Source: an uncultured Chitinophagaceae bacterium (GTDB lineage: Bacteria; Bacteroidota; Bacteroidia; Chitinophagales; Chitinophagaceae). From it: DNA of 64,000 nucleotides. Below are positions 35,191 through 44,149 of the stretch, piece after piece; the first letter of the stretch is position 1; every line of letters starts with the position of its first letter. Under the pieces are notes generated by a model that was not told the origin of the DNA, did no database searches, and worked only from the letters and a program-made list of their open reading frames with translations. Made by a program: the position numbers and the translations under genes. The stretch covers positions 30,257 to 94,256 of the forward strand of contig CALLZY010000005.1 in the NCBI GenBank assembly GCA_937858715.1. The letters run 5' to 3'.

Positions 35191-35220
35191 ACTGTTCAAT
35201 AAACTGTGCGGAAACAGGTA
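35171..35220. repeat. ~48-bp direct repeat, left copy
   Basis: TTGCAGGTGACGTAAGAGAG runs into CTGTTCAATAAACTGTGCGG. The same arrangement with a few changes occurs at 37030-37080. The two copies bracket the 486-residue gene. Confidence 0.85.
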
Positions 35221-35450
35221 GTTAAGAAATAAGAAAAGAGGCTGATACTTTTTGGTACCGGCCTCCTCTTCTTCTTTTAGTTGTGTTATCTTGATACAAA
35301 TTTGTACAACGGCGGTGCCGCAAAGCAGCACATAAAGCTATCTGACACCCGCCTGCGGAGAATCCTCCTAAGGTGTATTCAACATACCCGTTTCAGGGTA
35401 TTAATTTCCAATAATAAAACTTTATTTTAGTCAGCTAATAATTATGGTGT

Positions 35451-36911
35451 ATGAATTGCAACAGGTATGTCTTATCGTTTGTATTAAGTTTAACCATTCT
35501 TTTGTTTGCATCTGTCCCCTTGCAGGCACAAGGCAAGAAATTGACTGTGGCGGAGAAGAATACATTACTGGCCAATTTTGGCAAAGTACTCGCTGATGTG
35601 AAAAATGATTTTAAGACAATTGCAACAGGAGAACTGAAAGAATGGCAGGGTAAAAAAGTATCCTTATCAAAAGTACAGTTGCTTCCGGTTTATTATGAGT
35701 TGAATAAAATTTACTCTATCTGCTATGGCATGGATGAGATAAACCGAAATGAAAAGCACAACTACTTTCTGGATATATCCCCATTTAGTATTGCTGAAAT
35801 GTATGCTGCATTATCAGTAACACTAAAGGCCAAAGGATTTGTGGAAGTGCAGCCTCAAAGACTTGAAGCCATTGATACGATAAGGGCATTCCGTTCTAAA
35901 GAAGCAGTCGTGGTGTTGAAAGGTGCAAAAGATATGATTGATAAAACGACCAGTATTACCATTGGCAAATTAAATTACTACTATGGAACAAATGTGCTGG
36001 CAGTAAAACCCTCCAATGCTGCTATAAAAAACAAAAATGAATTTGCGTATCAACACCCATGTGGCCTCCGGGCAAGCGGAAGGTATATTGCTGGTGATAC
36101 ACTTATTGAAGGGAAAATTATTTATTGTTCGAATAAAAGCAACGGACCAGCCTCCTTCACAGGAACTTATTTAAACAAGGGATATTTACCCAGAACTTAT
36201 ATTGGAAATGCTTCAGGAAATATGCCCATGGAGCTGGATATGGTAAAAGGGCAGTTGGATTTTGCTAAATGGGGTGTAATTTTTACGGGGGATTTTGTTG
36301 ACATCGTGCCTCCCAGTACCATCTTTGGAAAAGGCTACCTGCAAGTAAACGGTGATTCTGTATACGGGTATTTGCACAATAATACGGGCTATGAACCAGT
36401 TTATTTTTTTACGCCAGCAGATAAAAACAAAAAGAGAATAAGGCTGTATTCCGAATATCAGGGCTCCGGACAGCCTAAACTGGTGTATGAGAACAATTCG
36501 GTGGCAGAAGAAGAAAAAGAGTGGGCCGATATTGAACAAAGAGTAAAAAACCGGCAAAATAATTTGGGTAGTGGTAATTCAGGTGGCAGTGGTGCAAATA
36601 CCAACTCGCCGGGATATGCAAGAAAGGCAGAAGATGCTACAGCAGCAAGAATCAGATTATTTGATTGGATAAGGGAAAATGATAAGGCAAGGCAAGCCGA
36701 TGTTAACCAGTGTATTAAGGACAGAGCTTATGGCGCAGGCATTGCCAGAATGAGCGGACATTGTAAACGGGCTGAAGCTTATTTTAAAGAGCATAATGAT
36801 AAATGCTACGATTATCTCAAAGAATATGAAAAATATACCCCAGCCGAACTGGTAAGTGATATTAAAGCAAGGATGAAAGCGGTGGTTGACGCATCACAAG
36901 GAATGAAGTAA
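35451..36911 (+). CDS. Secreted protein of unknown function
   Basis: A 486-residue protein I do not recognise. It begins with a signal peptide (MNCNRYVLSFVLSLTILLFA, cleavage after LQAQG likely). Residues 20-320 are mixed alpha/beta with no catalytic motif I can name. A Gly/Ser/Asn-rich linker (SGNSGGSGANTNSPG, near residue 372) leads to a helical C-terminal domain with several Cys (CIKDRAYGAGIARMSGHCKR, CYDYLKEYEK). The gene stands alone and is bracketed by ~48-bp direct repeats (35171-35220 and 37030-37080), so it may be a mobile unit. Neighbouring core genes zapA and rny are on the other strand. Confidence 0.8.
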   Translation: MNCNRYVLSFVLSLTILLFASVPLQAQGKKLTVAEKNTLLANFGKVLADVKNDFKTIATGELKEWQGKKVSLSKVQLLPVYYELNKIYSICYGMDEINRNEKHNYFLDISPFSIAEMYAALSVTLKAKGFVEVQPQRLEAIDTIRAFRSKEAVVVLKGAKDMIDKTTSITIGKLNYYYGTNVLAVKPSNAAIKNKNEFAYQHPCGLRASGRYIAGDTLIEGKIIYCSNKSNGPASFTGTYLNKGYLPRTYIGNASGNMPMELDMVKGQLDFAKWGVIFTGDFVDIVPPSTIFGKGYLQVNGDSVYGYLHNNTGYEPVYFFTPADKNKKRIRLYSEYQGSGQPKLVYENNSVAEEEKEWADIEQRVKNRQNNLGSGNSGGSGANTNSPGYARKAEDATAARIRLFDWIRENDKARQADVNQCIKDRAYGAGIARMSGHCKRAEAYFKEHNDKCYDYLKEYEKYTPAELVSDIKARMKAVVDASQGMK

Positions 36912-37029
36912 AGCGTTTTTTCTGGTGCGGCCTGCAATGAAATTAGATGCTTTATAAGGCGATTACTATCTTGCTTTTTACTGAACAGAATCAAGCGACA
37001 AAAGTAAACTTGAGGATGGAGAAGTAAAG

Positions 37030-37080
37030 TTGCAGGAGACGTAATAGTGATTGTTCAATAAACTGTGCGGAAGCGGATTA
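37030..37080. repeat. ~48-bp direct repeat, right copy
   Basis: TTGCAGGAGACGTAATAGTG followed by ATTGTTCAATAAACTGTGCG. It starts with one unit of the family C 21-bp repeat, as the left copy does; another unit (AAGTAAACTTGAGG) is visible just before at about 37000. Confidence 0.85.
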
Positions 37081-37085
37081 CATAA

Positions 37086-37586
37086 TTAATAAAGTTGCAG
37101 ATTTATTACCGATAACAGCAAACCCGTCTTTGGTGCTTTACGGATGGAGACCTGTTGCCCTTTTTCTGTTTGTTCAAATTCTACTTTTGTTATAGGAATT
37201 TCTTCGCCGTTTACGATGAGTGAATACCAATGCAGTTCTTTCATTTCTCCCTGGGCTATACTTAAAGAAGCGCTGCCGGCTTCGTAGCTGAGCAGATATT
37301 TCTTTTCTTCAACTGTTCCGGGAGTGCAAAGCGCATTGCCTTGCTTAAGGTCGTGGAAGAGTTTTCGTGAAAGAAAATAAAATGTGATGATGCCTGCGGC
37401 TACCGAAATGATTGCAAGAAGGAGAAAGAGTCCGCCAAAATTCTTATTGAGACTGCCATAAATAAAAGCGATAAGAAAGAGGAGAAGAACAACAGCTGCA
37501 GCCGGAAACAATTTCCGCCTGATTTCCCTTTTTAACAGTTTGATTTCTTCTGGATGAAGCGGTTCATATGCAGTGCCGGGTTTCAT
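37086..37586 (-). CDS. Membrane protein of unknown function, two transmembrane helices
   Basis: A 166-residue protein. A basic, cytoplasmic N-terminus (LLKREIRRKLFPA) leads into two close membrane helices (AAVVLLLFLIAFIYG and GLFLLLAIISVAAGIITFYF, residues about 30-75). A beta-rich soluble domain follows. No named domain recognised. Its start overlaps the zapA stop by 4 bases, so it is translationally coupled to zapA. Confidence 0.75.
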   Translation of the reverse strand: MKPGTAYEPLHPEEIKLLKREIRRKLFPAAAVVLLLFLIAFIYGSLNKNFGGLFLLLAIISVAAGIITFYFLSRKLFHDLKQGNALCTPGTVEEKKYLLSYEAGSASLSIAQGEMKELHWYSLIVNGEEIPITKVEFEQTEKGQQVSIRKAPKTGLLLSVINLQLY

Positions 37587-37873
37587 TTTTGCAATCCGCT
37601 GTCTACCATTTTTTCGAGGTGGGTGAGTTTTTCGGCAATGGTTTGTAACTGGATGCCTGCGGCGGCCTGTTCTTCCTGCTCGGTGGCAAACCAGATGAGC
37701 ACCATGGCGATATAGTCCTGCATGTCTTTGCCGGCAAACTGTGTTCTGAACTCCACAATTTTTTCGTTGATGATCTTTAAAGTCTTGCGGATGACCTCCT
37801 CATCTTTTGGTTCTATTTTGATGCGGTAGGTGCGGTCGCCGATGAGGGCTGATATGGGAATGAGTTCGGGCAT
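37583..37873 (-). CDS. zapA: Cell division protein ZapA
   Basis: A 96-residue FtsZ-ring stabiliser. The N-terminal beta-hairpin domain contains IPISALIGDRTYRIKI and the IRKTLKIINEKI helix; the C-terminal coiled coil follows (residues 60-96). It lies downstream of pheT and a coiled-coil gene on the - strand, an order that is usual in Bacteroidota. Length is normal. Confidence 0.88.
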   Translation of the reverse strand: MPELIPISALIGDRTYRIKIEPKDEEVIRKTLKIINEKIVEFRTQFAGKDMQDYIAMVLIWFATEQEEQAAAGIQLQTIAEKLTHLEKMVDSGLQK

Positions 37874-37930
37874 TGTTTGTTTTTTTTCATTCAGGTCAAA
37901 CGTTGCACTTCGCCAGGTTCAGTACGACGT

Positions 37931-38212
37931 TTACTCGCCCAGCAGGGCAATGCAACGGTCAATTTCTTTTATGTAATGCGTAAGCCTTTTTTCGAATTCT
38001 TTTTTATCGGCATCGCTCATAGCATCAGCATTTACTTTTAATATACTGGCCTGCTGTTTCAGTTCGTCAATGGTTTGCTGGTTCTCAGCCGTCTTCTGGC
38101 TGGCAAGTTGCAATTCCTGTTTCAGTGCAGCATTTTCTTTCTGCACAGCAGCATGTTGTTTCAGCAGTTGCTGAAGTTTTTCCTGTATGCGTTTAAGTTG
38201 CTCTTCTTGCAA
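37931..38212 (-). CDS. Coiled-coil protein between pheT and zapA
   Basis: A 93-residue protein that is almost wholly coiled coil (QEEQLKRIQEKLQQLLKQHA, then Lys/Gln/Glu heptads to residue 50) with a short helical C-terminus (YIKEIDRCIALLGE). Such a small coiled-coil protein next to zapA is a regular feature of Bacteroidota and may act in cell division like ZapB; this is inferred from position only. Confidence 0.8.
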   Translation of the reverse strand: MQEEQLKRIQEKLQQLLKQHAAVQKENAALKQELQLASQKTAENQQTIDELKQQASILKVNADAMSDADKKEFEKRLTHYIKEIDRCIALLGE

Positions 38213-38341
38213 GGCCCGGTTATTTTGAAAAGTTGAATTGGGAGATTGGGAAATTTATCTCAAACCCGCTGTATTTCCTTTTCTCCCTTAAATAAAACTA
38301 TTACATGGCAGTAATCTTGTTTTCCCAATTCCCCAATCACT

Positions 38342-40768
38342 TCACTTCCTGATTTCTGCGCTCAGTTCTTTTTCGAGTGATGTCATTATTTTATTCATCC
38401 AGCCGTCAATTTCTTTATCGGTCAGTGTTTTTTGTTCGTCGAGGAAAGTGAAGTTAACGGCTACTGATTTTTTACCGGCACCGAGTTTTTCACTTTCAAA
38501 GATGTCGAACAGTTTTACATCCTGTAATGTACTGATTTTAACTTTCTGCACTGTTTGCTGTACCTGTTCCCAGGCCAGCTCTTTGGACACCACCATGGAG
38601 ATGTCCCTTTGCACAGCAGGGTATTTGGGCAGTTCTTTCACCTTCCGGTTTTGCTGTGCAGCGATAGCGGCAATTTGTGCCCAGCTGAACTCGGCATAGT
38701 ACACAGGCTGTTTGATGCCGAACTTGCTGAGTACTGTTTTCTTCACTTCACCTGCACCGCCGATGATTTCACGATTGTATTTAAACACCAGGTGATTGTC
38801 GAGTTTTGGTACAGCTATTATCTCAGCAGTAACATCCGGAATGCCAAGAGATTTGAAAATGGTTTCTGCTGTTCCTTTCAGTAAATAAAAATCGGCAGCC
38901 ACGGCTTTTTGTTTCCAGTTGTCTTCTGTTTTGTTGCCGCTTATAACTATTGCCAAACGGTCGAGTTCGATGTACCTGGCCGGACCGCTGGTGCTGTAAG
39001 CTTTGCCAAATTCGAAGAGGCGGAGCGAATTGTTTTTGTGATTGAGGTTGTGCGCTACAACTTCCAGTGATGTTTCAAAGAGGGAGTTGCGCATAATATT
39101 CAGCTCGGCGCTGAGACTGTTAATCATCTTCACCATGCTTTGCTGTTCTTCTTCTGAATAATAAGCAGCATTGGTGATGGAGTTGGTCATCATTTCGTTG
39201 AAGCCAAGGCCGGCAAGATAGTTGGCCACTTTTTCACGATACACTTCGGCTGAGTAATTCTCCTCAACGGCAGGTGTGATGGTGATGGCATCCGGGATTT
39301 CGATATTATCGAGGCCGTCTATCCGTACGATTTCTTCCACAATATCGGCAGGCAGGCTGATGTCGGGTTTGTGATAAGGAACCGACACCCGCAGTTCATC
39401 AATTCCTTCTTTAAGAATTTCAAAGCCAAGGCTGGTTAAGATATCTTTAACCGCATCGGGGTGATAATTTTTACCACTCAGCTTTTTTATGTAATGCCAC
39501 TTGATGGCTACTTCTGTTTTTTCTTTTTTAGCCGGATATACATCCACTATTTCCGAAGCGATTTCGCCATCGCCGAGTTCCTTAATCATCAGAGCGGCTC
39601 TTTTCAGCACATTGACTGTTGCTGAAATATCTGTTCCTTTTTCAAAACGGGTGGCTGCATCTGTTCTCAACCCATGACGGAAGGATGTTTTACGTAAAGT
39701 GATGCCATCGAAGAAGGCACTTTCGAGAAAAATATTTTTAGTGCTGTCGGTTACGCCGCTATGCAGGCCGCCAAATACGCCGGCAATGCACATGCCTTCG
39801 CCTGCGTCGCAAATCATCAGGTCGTCGGCACTGAGTTTCCGTTCTTTTTCATCCAGTGTAACGAAGGGAGTGCCTTCGGGCAGATTTTTCACCACCACTT
39901 TTTTGCCGCCAATTTTATCGGCATCAAAAGCATGTAATGGCTGGCCTGTTTCATGCTGGATGAAATTGGTTATGTCAACGATATTATTGATAGGGCGCAG
40001 GCCGATGGCTTTCAGTTTTTGCTGCAGCCATTTGGGAGATTCTTTGACGGTAATATTTGCAATGCTGATGCCGCTGTAACGGGGGCAGGCTTTTTCATTT
40101 TCAATCACCACTTCAACAGGCAAAGAAGTGTTATCAATCTTAAACCCATTGCTGTTTGGAAATTTAGGTTTTATATCTTTCTTATCGTGATGGTTGAGGT
40201 AAGCACATACATCTCTTGCCACACCCCAATGGCTCATCGCATCCATGCGGTTGGGAGTGAGACCTATTTCATAAATGATATCATCAAAAGGCTGGAAATA
40301 TTCAGCAGCAGGGATGCCCACTTTCACATCTTCGGGCAGTACCATTATACCGGCATGTGAAGTGCCAAGACCAATTTCGTCTTCGGCGCAAATCATTCCA
40401 TAGCTCTCCACACTGCGGATTTTTGCCACTTTCATCGTCAAAGGCTCGCCTTCAGTTGGGTAAATAGTGGTCCCTACTGTGGCAACAACCACTTTTTGTC
40501 CGGCAGCAACGTTGGGCGCACCACAAACAATCTGCAGCGGCTCACCATTCCCGGTATTTACTTTGGTCAGTGTGAGTTTATCAGCGTTAGGATGTTTTTC
40601 GGCAGAAAGCACTTCACCAATCAGCAGGCCCTTCATGCCGCCTTTTACCTCTTCATATTTGTACATACTTTCCACCTCAAGACCGATAGAAGTAAGGATG
40701 CGGCTCAGTCTTTCGGGGTCAACAGTCACAGGCAGGTATTCGCTCAGCCATTTGTACGAAATCGTCAT
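38342..40768 (-). CDS. pheT: Phenylalanyl-tRNA synthetase beta subunit
   Basis: An 808-residue subunit that forms the alpha2-beta2 synthetase with PheS (not in window). N-terminal start MTISYKWLSEYLPV. The EMAP/tRNA-binding OB domain has LTLTKVNTGNGEPLQIVCGAPN. The B3/B4 editing domain and B5 (VYPAKKEKTEVAI) follow, then the catalytic-like core and a C-terminal FDX-ACB anticodon domain (LPKYPAVQRDISMVV). Length is standard. First gene of pheT, coiled-coil, zapA, membrane protein. Confidence 0.98.
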   Translation of the reverse strand: MTISYKWLSEYLPVTVDPERLSRILTSIGLEVESMYKYEEVKGGMKGLLIGEVLSAEKHPNADKLTLTKVNTGNGEPLQIVCGAPNVAAGQKVVVATVGTTIYPTEGEPLTMKVAKIRSVESYGMICAEDEIGLGTSHAGIMVLPEDVKVGIPAAEYFQPFDDIIYEIGLTPNRMDAMSHWGVARDVCAYLNHHDKKDIKPKFPNSNGFKIDNTSLPVEVVIENEKACPRYSGISIANITVKESPKWLQQKLKAIGLRPINNIVDITNFIQHETGQPLHAFDADKIGGKKVVVKNLPEGTPFVTLDEKERKLSADDLMICDAGEGMCIAGVFGGLHSGVTDSTKNIFLESAFFDGITLRKTSFRHGLRTDAATRFEKGTDISATVNVLKRAALMIKELGDGEIASEIVDVYPAKKEKTEVAIKWHYIKKLSGKNYHPDAVKDILTSLGFEILKEGIDELRVSVPYHKPDISLPADIVEEIVRIDGLDNIEIPDAITITPAVEENYSAEVYREKVANYLAGLGFNEMMTNSITNAAYYSEEEQQSMVKMINSLSAELNIMRNSLFETSLEVVAHNLNHKNNSLRLFEFGKAYSTSGPARYIELDRLAIVISGNKTEDNWKQKAVAADFYLLKGTAETIFKSLGIPDVTAEIIAVPKLDNHLVFKYNREIIGGAGEVKKTVLSKFGIKQPVYYAEFSWAQIAAIAAQQNRKVKELPKYPAVQRDISMVVSKELAWEQVQQTVQKVKISTLQDVKLFDIFESEKLGAGKKSVAVNFTFLDEQKTLTDKEIDGWMNKIMTSLEKELSAEIRK

Positions 40769-40834
40769 TTTCTTAGCAACATTTTATTGCTGCGAAGATA
40801 AAGGAAACGGAGGAAGTAGGGGTTGGGCTACCTG

Positions 40835-41902
40835 TTACATCCTGTAGCAGATAGCATTGATATTCATGCCGGCACCAACAGAGGCAAACATGATGATATC
40901 ACCATCATTCAGGTCATGAACATCCCAATTCCCTTTCCGAACCATATCAAACAGGGTGGGAATGGTGGCTACCGAGCTGTTGCCCAGTTTGTGAATGTTC
41001 ATTGGCATGATATGTTCCGGAATTTCTTTGATACCATACAGTCTGAACAGCCGCTTGATGATGCCTTCATCCATTTTTTCATTGGCCTGGTGGATAAAAA
41101 CTTTCTTTACTTCTGTTATCGAAACACCAGCTTTATCCAATACATCTTTCATGGCGGCAGGCACATGCTGCATGGCGTATTCGTACACCTTGCGACCCTT
41201 CATTTTTATGTAACGGATGCGGGGATCGCTTCCGGGAAAATTGCTTTTGCCAAGGTGCAGGTAGTATGCTTCGTCAATGCAATGGCTTTGCACACTCCAG
41301 GACAGGATGCCGCTTTTTCTTTCATTTTCCTGATACTCCAGAACGGTTGCTCCGGCACCATCAGAAAAAATCATGCTGTCACGGTCGTACACATCCAATA
41401 CACGACTGAGTGTTTCGGTTCCAATTACCAATGCTTTTTTTGCTGAACCGGCTTTAAAATAATTGTCGGCCTGTATAACACCCTGCACCCAACCCGGGCA
41501 GCCAAAGAGAATGTCGTAGGCAACACAATTGGGATTTTTGATGCCAAGTCCATGCTTGACCCTTGAAGCCAGTGCCGGCAGCACATCGGTTTGAATAGTA
41601 TGCTTGATAACATTGCCAAAGTTGTGCGCCAGTATAATCTGGTCCAGTTCTTCGGGATTGATGCCGCTGTCTTCGATGGCGGCTTTTGCGGCAATGATGG
41701 CCATGTCAGAAGAGTTCATCTCTTCTGCAGCATACCGCCGTTCTTCAATACCAGTTATTTCCTGGAATTTATCCACTACTTCCTGTGGCGGAGTGGTGAT
41801 ACGGTCTTCATTTTCGCCATAAAAATCATGTACAGTAAAATCCCGGTTTGTTTTAATAACCGGCGGAATGTAGCAACCTGAGCCTGTAATTACTGTTTTC
41901 AT
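40835..41902 (-). CDS. Beta-ketoacyl-ACP synthase III family protein (FabH-like)
   Basis: A 355-residue condensing enzyme with the complete triad Cys135 (LFGCPGWV), His271 (IHQANEKM) and Asn308 (KLGNSSVA). It is about 30 residues longer than typical FabH, with an insert near residues 20-45 (DFTVHDFYGENEDRITTPPQ). It may start fatty acid chains or make a special product such as a pigment or polyene; the neighbourhood (fabI nearby on the other strand) favours fatty acid synthesis. Transcribed divergently from the small membrane protein gene. Confidence 0.9.
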   Translation of the reverse strand: MKTVITGSGCYIPPVIKTNRDFTVHDFYGENEDRITTPPQEVVDKFQEITGIEERRYAAEEMNSSDMAIIAAKAAIEDSGINPEELDQIILAHNFGNVIKHTIQTDVLPALASRVKHGLGIKNPNCVAYDILFGCPGWVQGVIQADNYFKAGSAKKALVIGTETLSRVLDVYDRDSMIFSDGAGATVLEYQENERKSGILSWSVQSHCIDEAYYLHLGKSNFPGSDPRIRYIKMKGRKVYEYAMQHVPAAMKDVLDKAGVSITEVKKVFIHQANEKMDEGIIKRLFRLYGIKEIPEHIMPMNIHKLGNSSVATIPTLFDMVRKGNWDVHDLNDGDIIMFASVGAGMNINAICYRM

Positions 41903-42038
41903 TTTTCAACTAAATTTCCGGTTTGGATAAGGATGAAAAAAAATAAAGGTAGTTGATAAATGCCTAACGGGTGTTTGCTTCTTGTTGTTTGTATCTGATT
42001 GCTTTTATTTGTGTTACAGATTGAATACTGGAAAAAGG

Positions 42039-42239
42039 ATGAAAACAATTGGATTTTATTCATTGCTGATAGTAGCAGTTTTGGCCGGATGGTTTATTGC
42101 CGAACTGATTAAAAAAGGGGTGAAGCCACGGCAGTCATTCCGTCGAACTATAATCTATATGTTGGCTATGTTTGCCTTTATAATACTGTACACTGCGCTG
42201 ATTGTGTGGTTGGTGACTTTAATCTTTGGCAAACCTTAG
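42039..42239 (+). CDS. Small two-helix membrane protein
   Basis: A 66-residue protein starting at ATG 42039, just after an AGGA-like purine run (GGAAAAAGG). Two membrane helices (YSLLIVAVLAGWFIAELI and IYMLAMFAFIILYTALIVWL) are joined by a basic loop (KKGVKPRQSFRRT). No function recognised. It ends 41 bases before fabI and could be co-transcribed. Confidence 0.7.
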   Translation: MKTIGFYSLLIVAVLAGWFIAELIKKGVKPRQSFRRTIIYMLAMFAFIILYTALIVWLVTLIFGKP

Positions 42240-42280
42240 TCAACTTCTTATTTTTACCGCCTGATAAAACCAACTTATAT

Positions 42281-43105
42281 ATGTCAACCAAACTTTTACA
42301 AGGGAAGAAAGGAATCATTTTTGGTGCATTAGACGAAAAATCAATCGCCTGGAAAACAGCATTGAAATGTTATGAAGCCGGTGCAGAAATCATTTTGACC
42401 AATGCCCCGGTAGCCATCCGCATGGGTGAAATAAACAAATTATCGGAAATGTGCGGCAATGCACCCGTAATTGAAGCAGATGTAACCCACCTTGATGAAT
42501 TGAAAAACCTGTTTACGAAGTCAATGGAACATTTTGGAGGTAAAATTGATTTTGTTCTCCATTCAGTAGGTATGAGTATGAATATGCGGAAAAATCACCA
42601 TTATACCGGCATCAGCTATACCTGGAACCACAAAACATTGGATATTTCCTCTCTCAGCCTGCACAAAGTGCTGCATACTGCCTGGAACCTGGATGCTATC
42701 AGTGACTGGGGAAGTGTAGTGGCCCTGACCTACATTGCGGCACAGAGGGTGTTCCCTGACTATAACGAAATGGCCGATGCCAAAGCCCTGCTGGAAAGCA
42801 TTACCCGCAACTTTGGTTACCACTATGGTGTAAGAAACAAAGTGAGAATTAACACCGTTTCTCAATCGCCAACCCGCACTACAGCCGGCAGTGGGGTGAA
42901 AGGTTTTGACGGTTTTATCTCTTTTGCTGAGGAAATGAGTCCGCTGGGCAATGCTTCTGCAGAAGCCTGTGCCGAATACTGTGTTACTCTGTTCAGCGAT
43001 CTTACCCGTTATGTAACAATGCAAAATCTCTTCCACGATGGCGGCTTCAGCTTTACAGGTGTAACCCAGGGCGTAATAGACAAGATAGAAAAGGGTATGC
43101 AATAA
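42281..43105 (+). CDS. fabI: Enoyl-ACP reductase, FabI type
   Basis: A 274-residue short-chain dehydrogenase that reduces enoyl-ACP in fatty acid elongation. The start MSTKLLQGKKGIIFGALDEK contains the NAD-binding region; a frame start 25 codons earlier lies in the preceding gene's 3' end and is not used. Catalytic residues align as Tyr151 (LTYIAAQ), Tyr161 and Lys168 in YNEMADAK. The segment around RKNHHYTGISYTWNHK is longer than in E. coli FabI. FabI is the target of triclosan-type inhibitors. Confidence 0.93.
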   Translation: MSTKLLQGKKGIIFGALDEKSIAWKTALKCYEAGAEIILTNAPVAIRMGEINKLSEMCGNAPVIEADVTHLDELKNLFTKSMEHFGGKIDFVLHSVGMSMNMRKNHHYTGISYTWNHKTLDISSLSLHKVLHTAWNLDAISDWGSVVALTYIAAQRVFPDYNEMADAKALLESITRNFGYHYGVRNKVRINTVSQSPTRTTAGSGVKGFDGFISFAEEMSPLGNASAEACAEYCVTLFSDLTRYVTMQNLFHDGGFSFTGVTQGVIDKIEKGMQ

Positions 43106-43144
43106 CCTGTTGAAATAAAGGCTTTTGGCCCTTTAATGATATAT

Positions 43145-43189
43145 TCAGCCCCTCCGGTTGTTTTTAAACATCGGGGGGGCTGATTTTTA
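43145..43189 (+). terminator. Terminator after fabI
   Basis: Arms TTCAGCCCCTCCG and CGGGGGGGCTGA (one mismatch) followed by TTTTTAT. Confidence 0.85.
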
Positions 43190-43244
43190 TCAGTATTTGA
43201 TTGTAACGGATTTGTCATGTTTGTACATACTTCAATTAACAGGT

Positions 43245-44111
43245 ATGTACAAAATAATTGTTTTGGTAAAACAGGTGCCCGATACCCGCAATGTGGGTAA
43301 GGATGCCATGAAAGCCGATGGTACAGTAAACCGTGCCGCATTGCCCGCCATCTTCAATCCAGAAGATTTGAATGCCCTTGAACTGGCACTGGAAGTGAAA
43401 GACAAGTATCCCGACACACAAATTACCCTGCTGACGATGGGTCCGGTAAGGGCTGCGGAAATTTTACGGGAAGGATTGTACCGTGGCGCAGATGCTGGTG
43501 TGTTGTTAACCGATAAGGCATTTGCCGGATCTGATACACTGGCTACTTCGTATGCGCTGTCAAGGGCCATCCGTAAGATTGGCGAATTTGACTTAATCTT
43601 CGCCGGCCGCCAGGCTATTGATGGTGATACAGCACAGGTGGGTCCGCAAGTAGCAGATAAACTGGGTATTCCGCAGATTACCTATGCCGAAGATGTGATT
43701 TCCCTGAAAGATAAAACCGTGCAGATAAAACGCAGGCTTGAAAGAGGCTTTGAAGTAGTGGAAGGGCAACTGCCGCTGTTAGTTACAGCCCACAGTACGG
43801 CACCCGATTGCCGCCCAAGAAATGCCAAGAGGCTGATGAAGTACAAAAGGGCCACCACACTTTCAGAAAGGCATAATGTGTCAGACGACTATTTATCTGC
43901 CAACGATAAGCCCTATCTCAATATCACAGAATGGTGCGCCAAAGATGTGGACAGCGACCTGGCCCAGCTAGGTTTGGGTGGTTCACCCACCAAAGTAAGG
44001 CAGGTGGAAAATATCGTTTTCCAGGCGAAAGAATCAAAAGTGCTGACTACTGATGATGGTGATATTGAATGGCTGATGCAGGAACTGATTACCAATCACA
44101 CTATTGGATAA
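43245..44111 (+). CDS. etfB: Electron transfer flavoprotein subunit beta
   Basis: A 288-residue subunit from MYKIIVLVKQVPDTRNVG. The segments FNPEDLNALELALEVKDKYP and FAGRQAIDGDTAQVGPQVAD with PQITYAED are family hallmarks; it carries AMP. The ATG at 43245 is chosen because the 29 extra residues of an upstream start do not match the family. It starts a three-gene set with etfA and an acyl-CoA dehydrogenase, passing electrons from acyl-CoA to the quinone pool. Confidence 0.97.
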   Translation: MYKIIVLVKQVPDTRNVGKDAMKADGTVNRAALPAIFNPEDLNALELALEVKDKYPDTQITLLTMGPVRAAEILREGLYRGADAGVLLTDKAFAGSDTLATSYALSRAIRKIGEFDLIFAGRQAIDGDTAQVGPQVADKLGIPQITYAEDVISLKDKTVQIKRRLERGFEVVEGQLPLLVTAHSTAPDCRPRNAKRLMKYKRATTLSERHNVSDDYLSANDKPYLNITEWCAKDVDSDLAQLGLGGSPTKVRQVENIVFQAKESKVLTTDDGDIEWLMQELITNHTIG

Positions 44112-44149
44112 ACAGCAGAATTATTCTACTTACAATTAAAAACAGAACA

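Larger units (their letters stand above)
34853..35450. other. Gene-free ~600-bp region with repeats
   Basis: Besides the 21-bp repeats, it holds a 46-bp segment (35171-35218) that recurs at 37030-37078, and a weak hairpin near 35236-35272 (AAGAGGC ... CCTCCTCTT). No coding sequence is supported. Confidence 0.7.

Noticed and set aside
33903-35331. Long - strand open frames across the 21-bp array
   Set aside because: They run through the antisense of the thioredoxin gene and the tandem repeat; composition is not protein-like (Pro/Ala/Ser/Leu repeats).
43190-43244. Clear Bacteroidota promoter before etfB
   Set aside because: TTTG at 43196 and a CATGTTTG at 43216 are present, but the spacing is short and the TA of the -7 element is missing.
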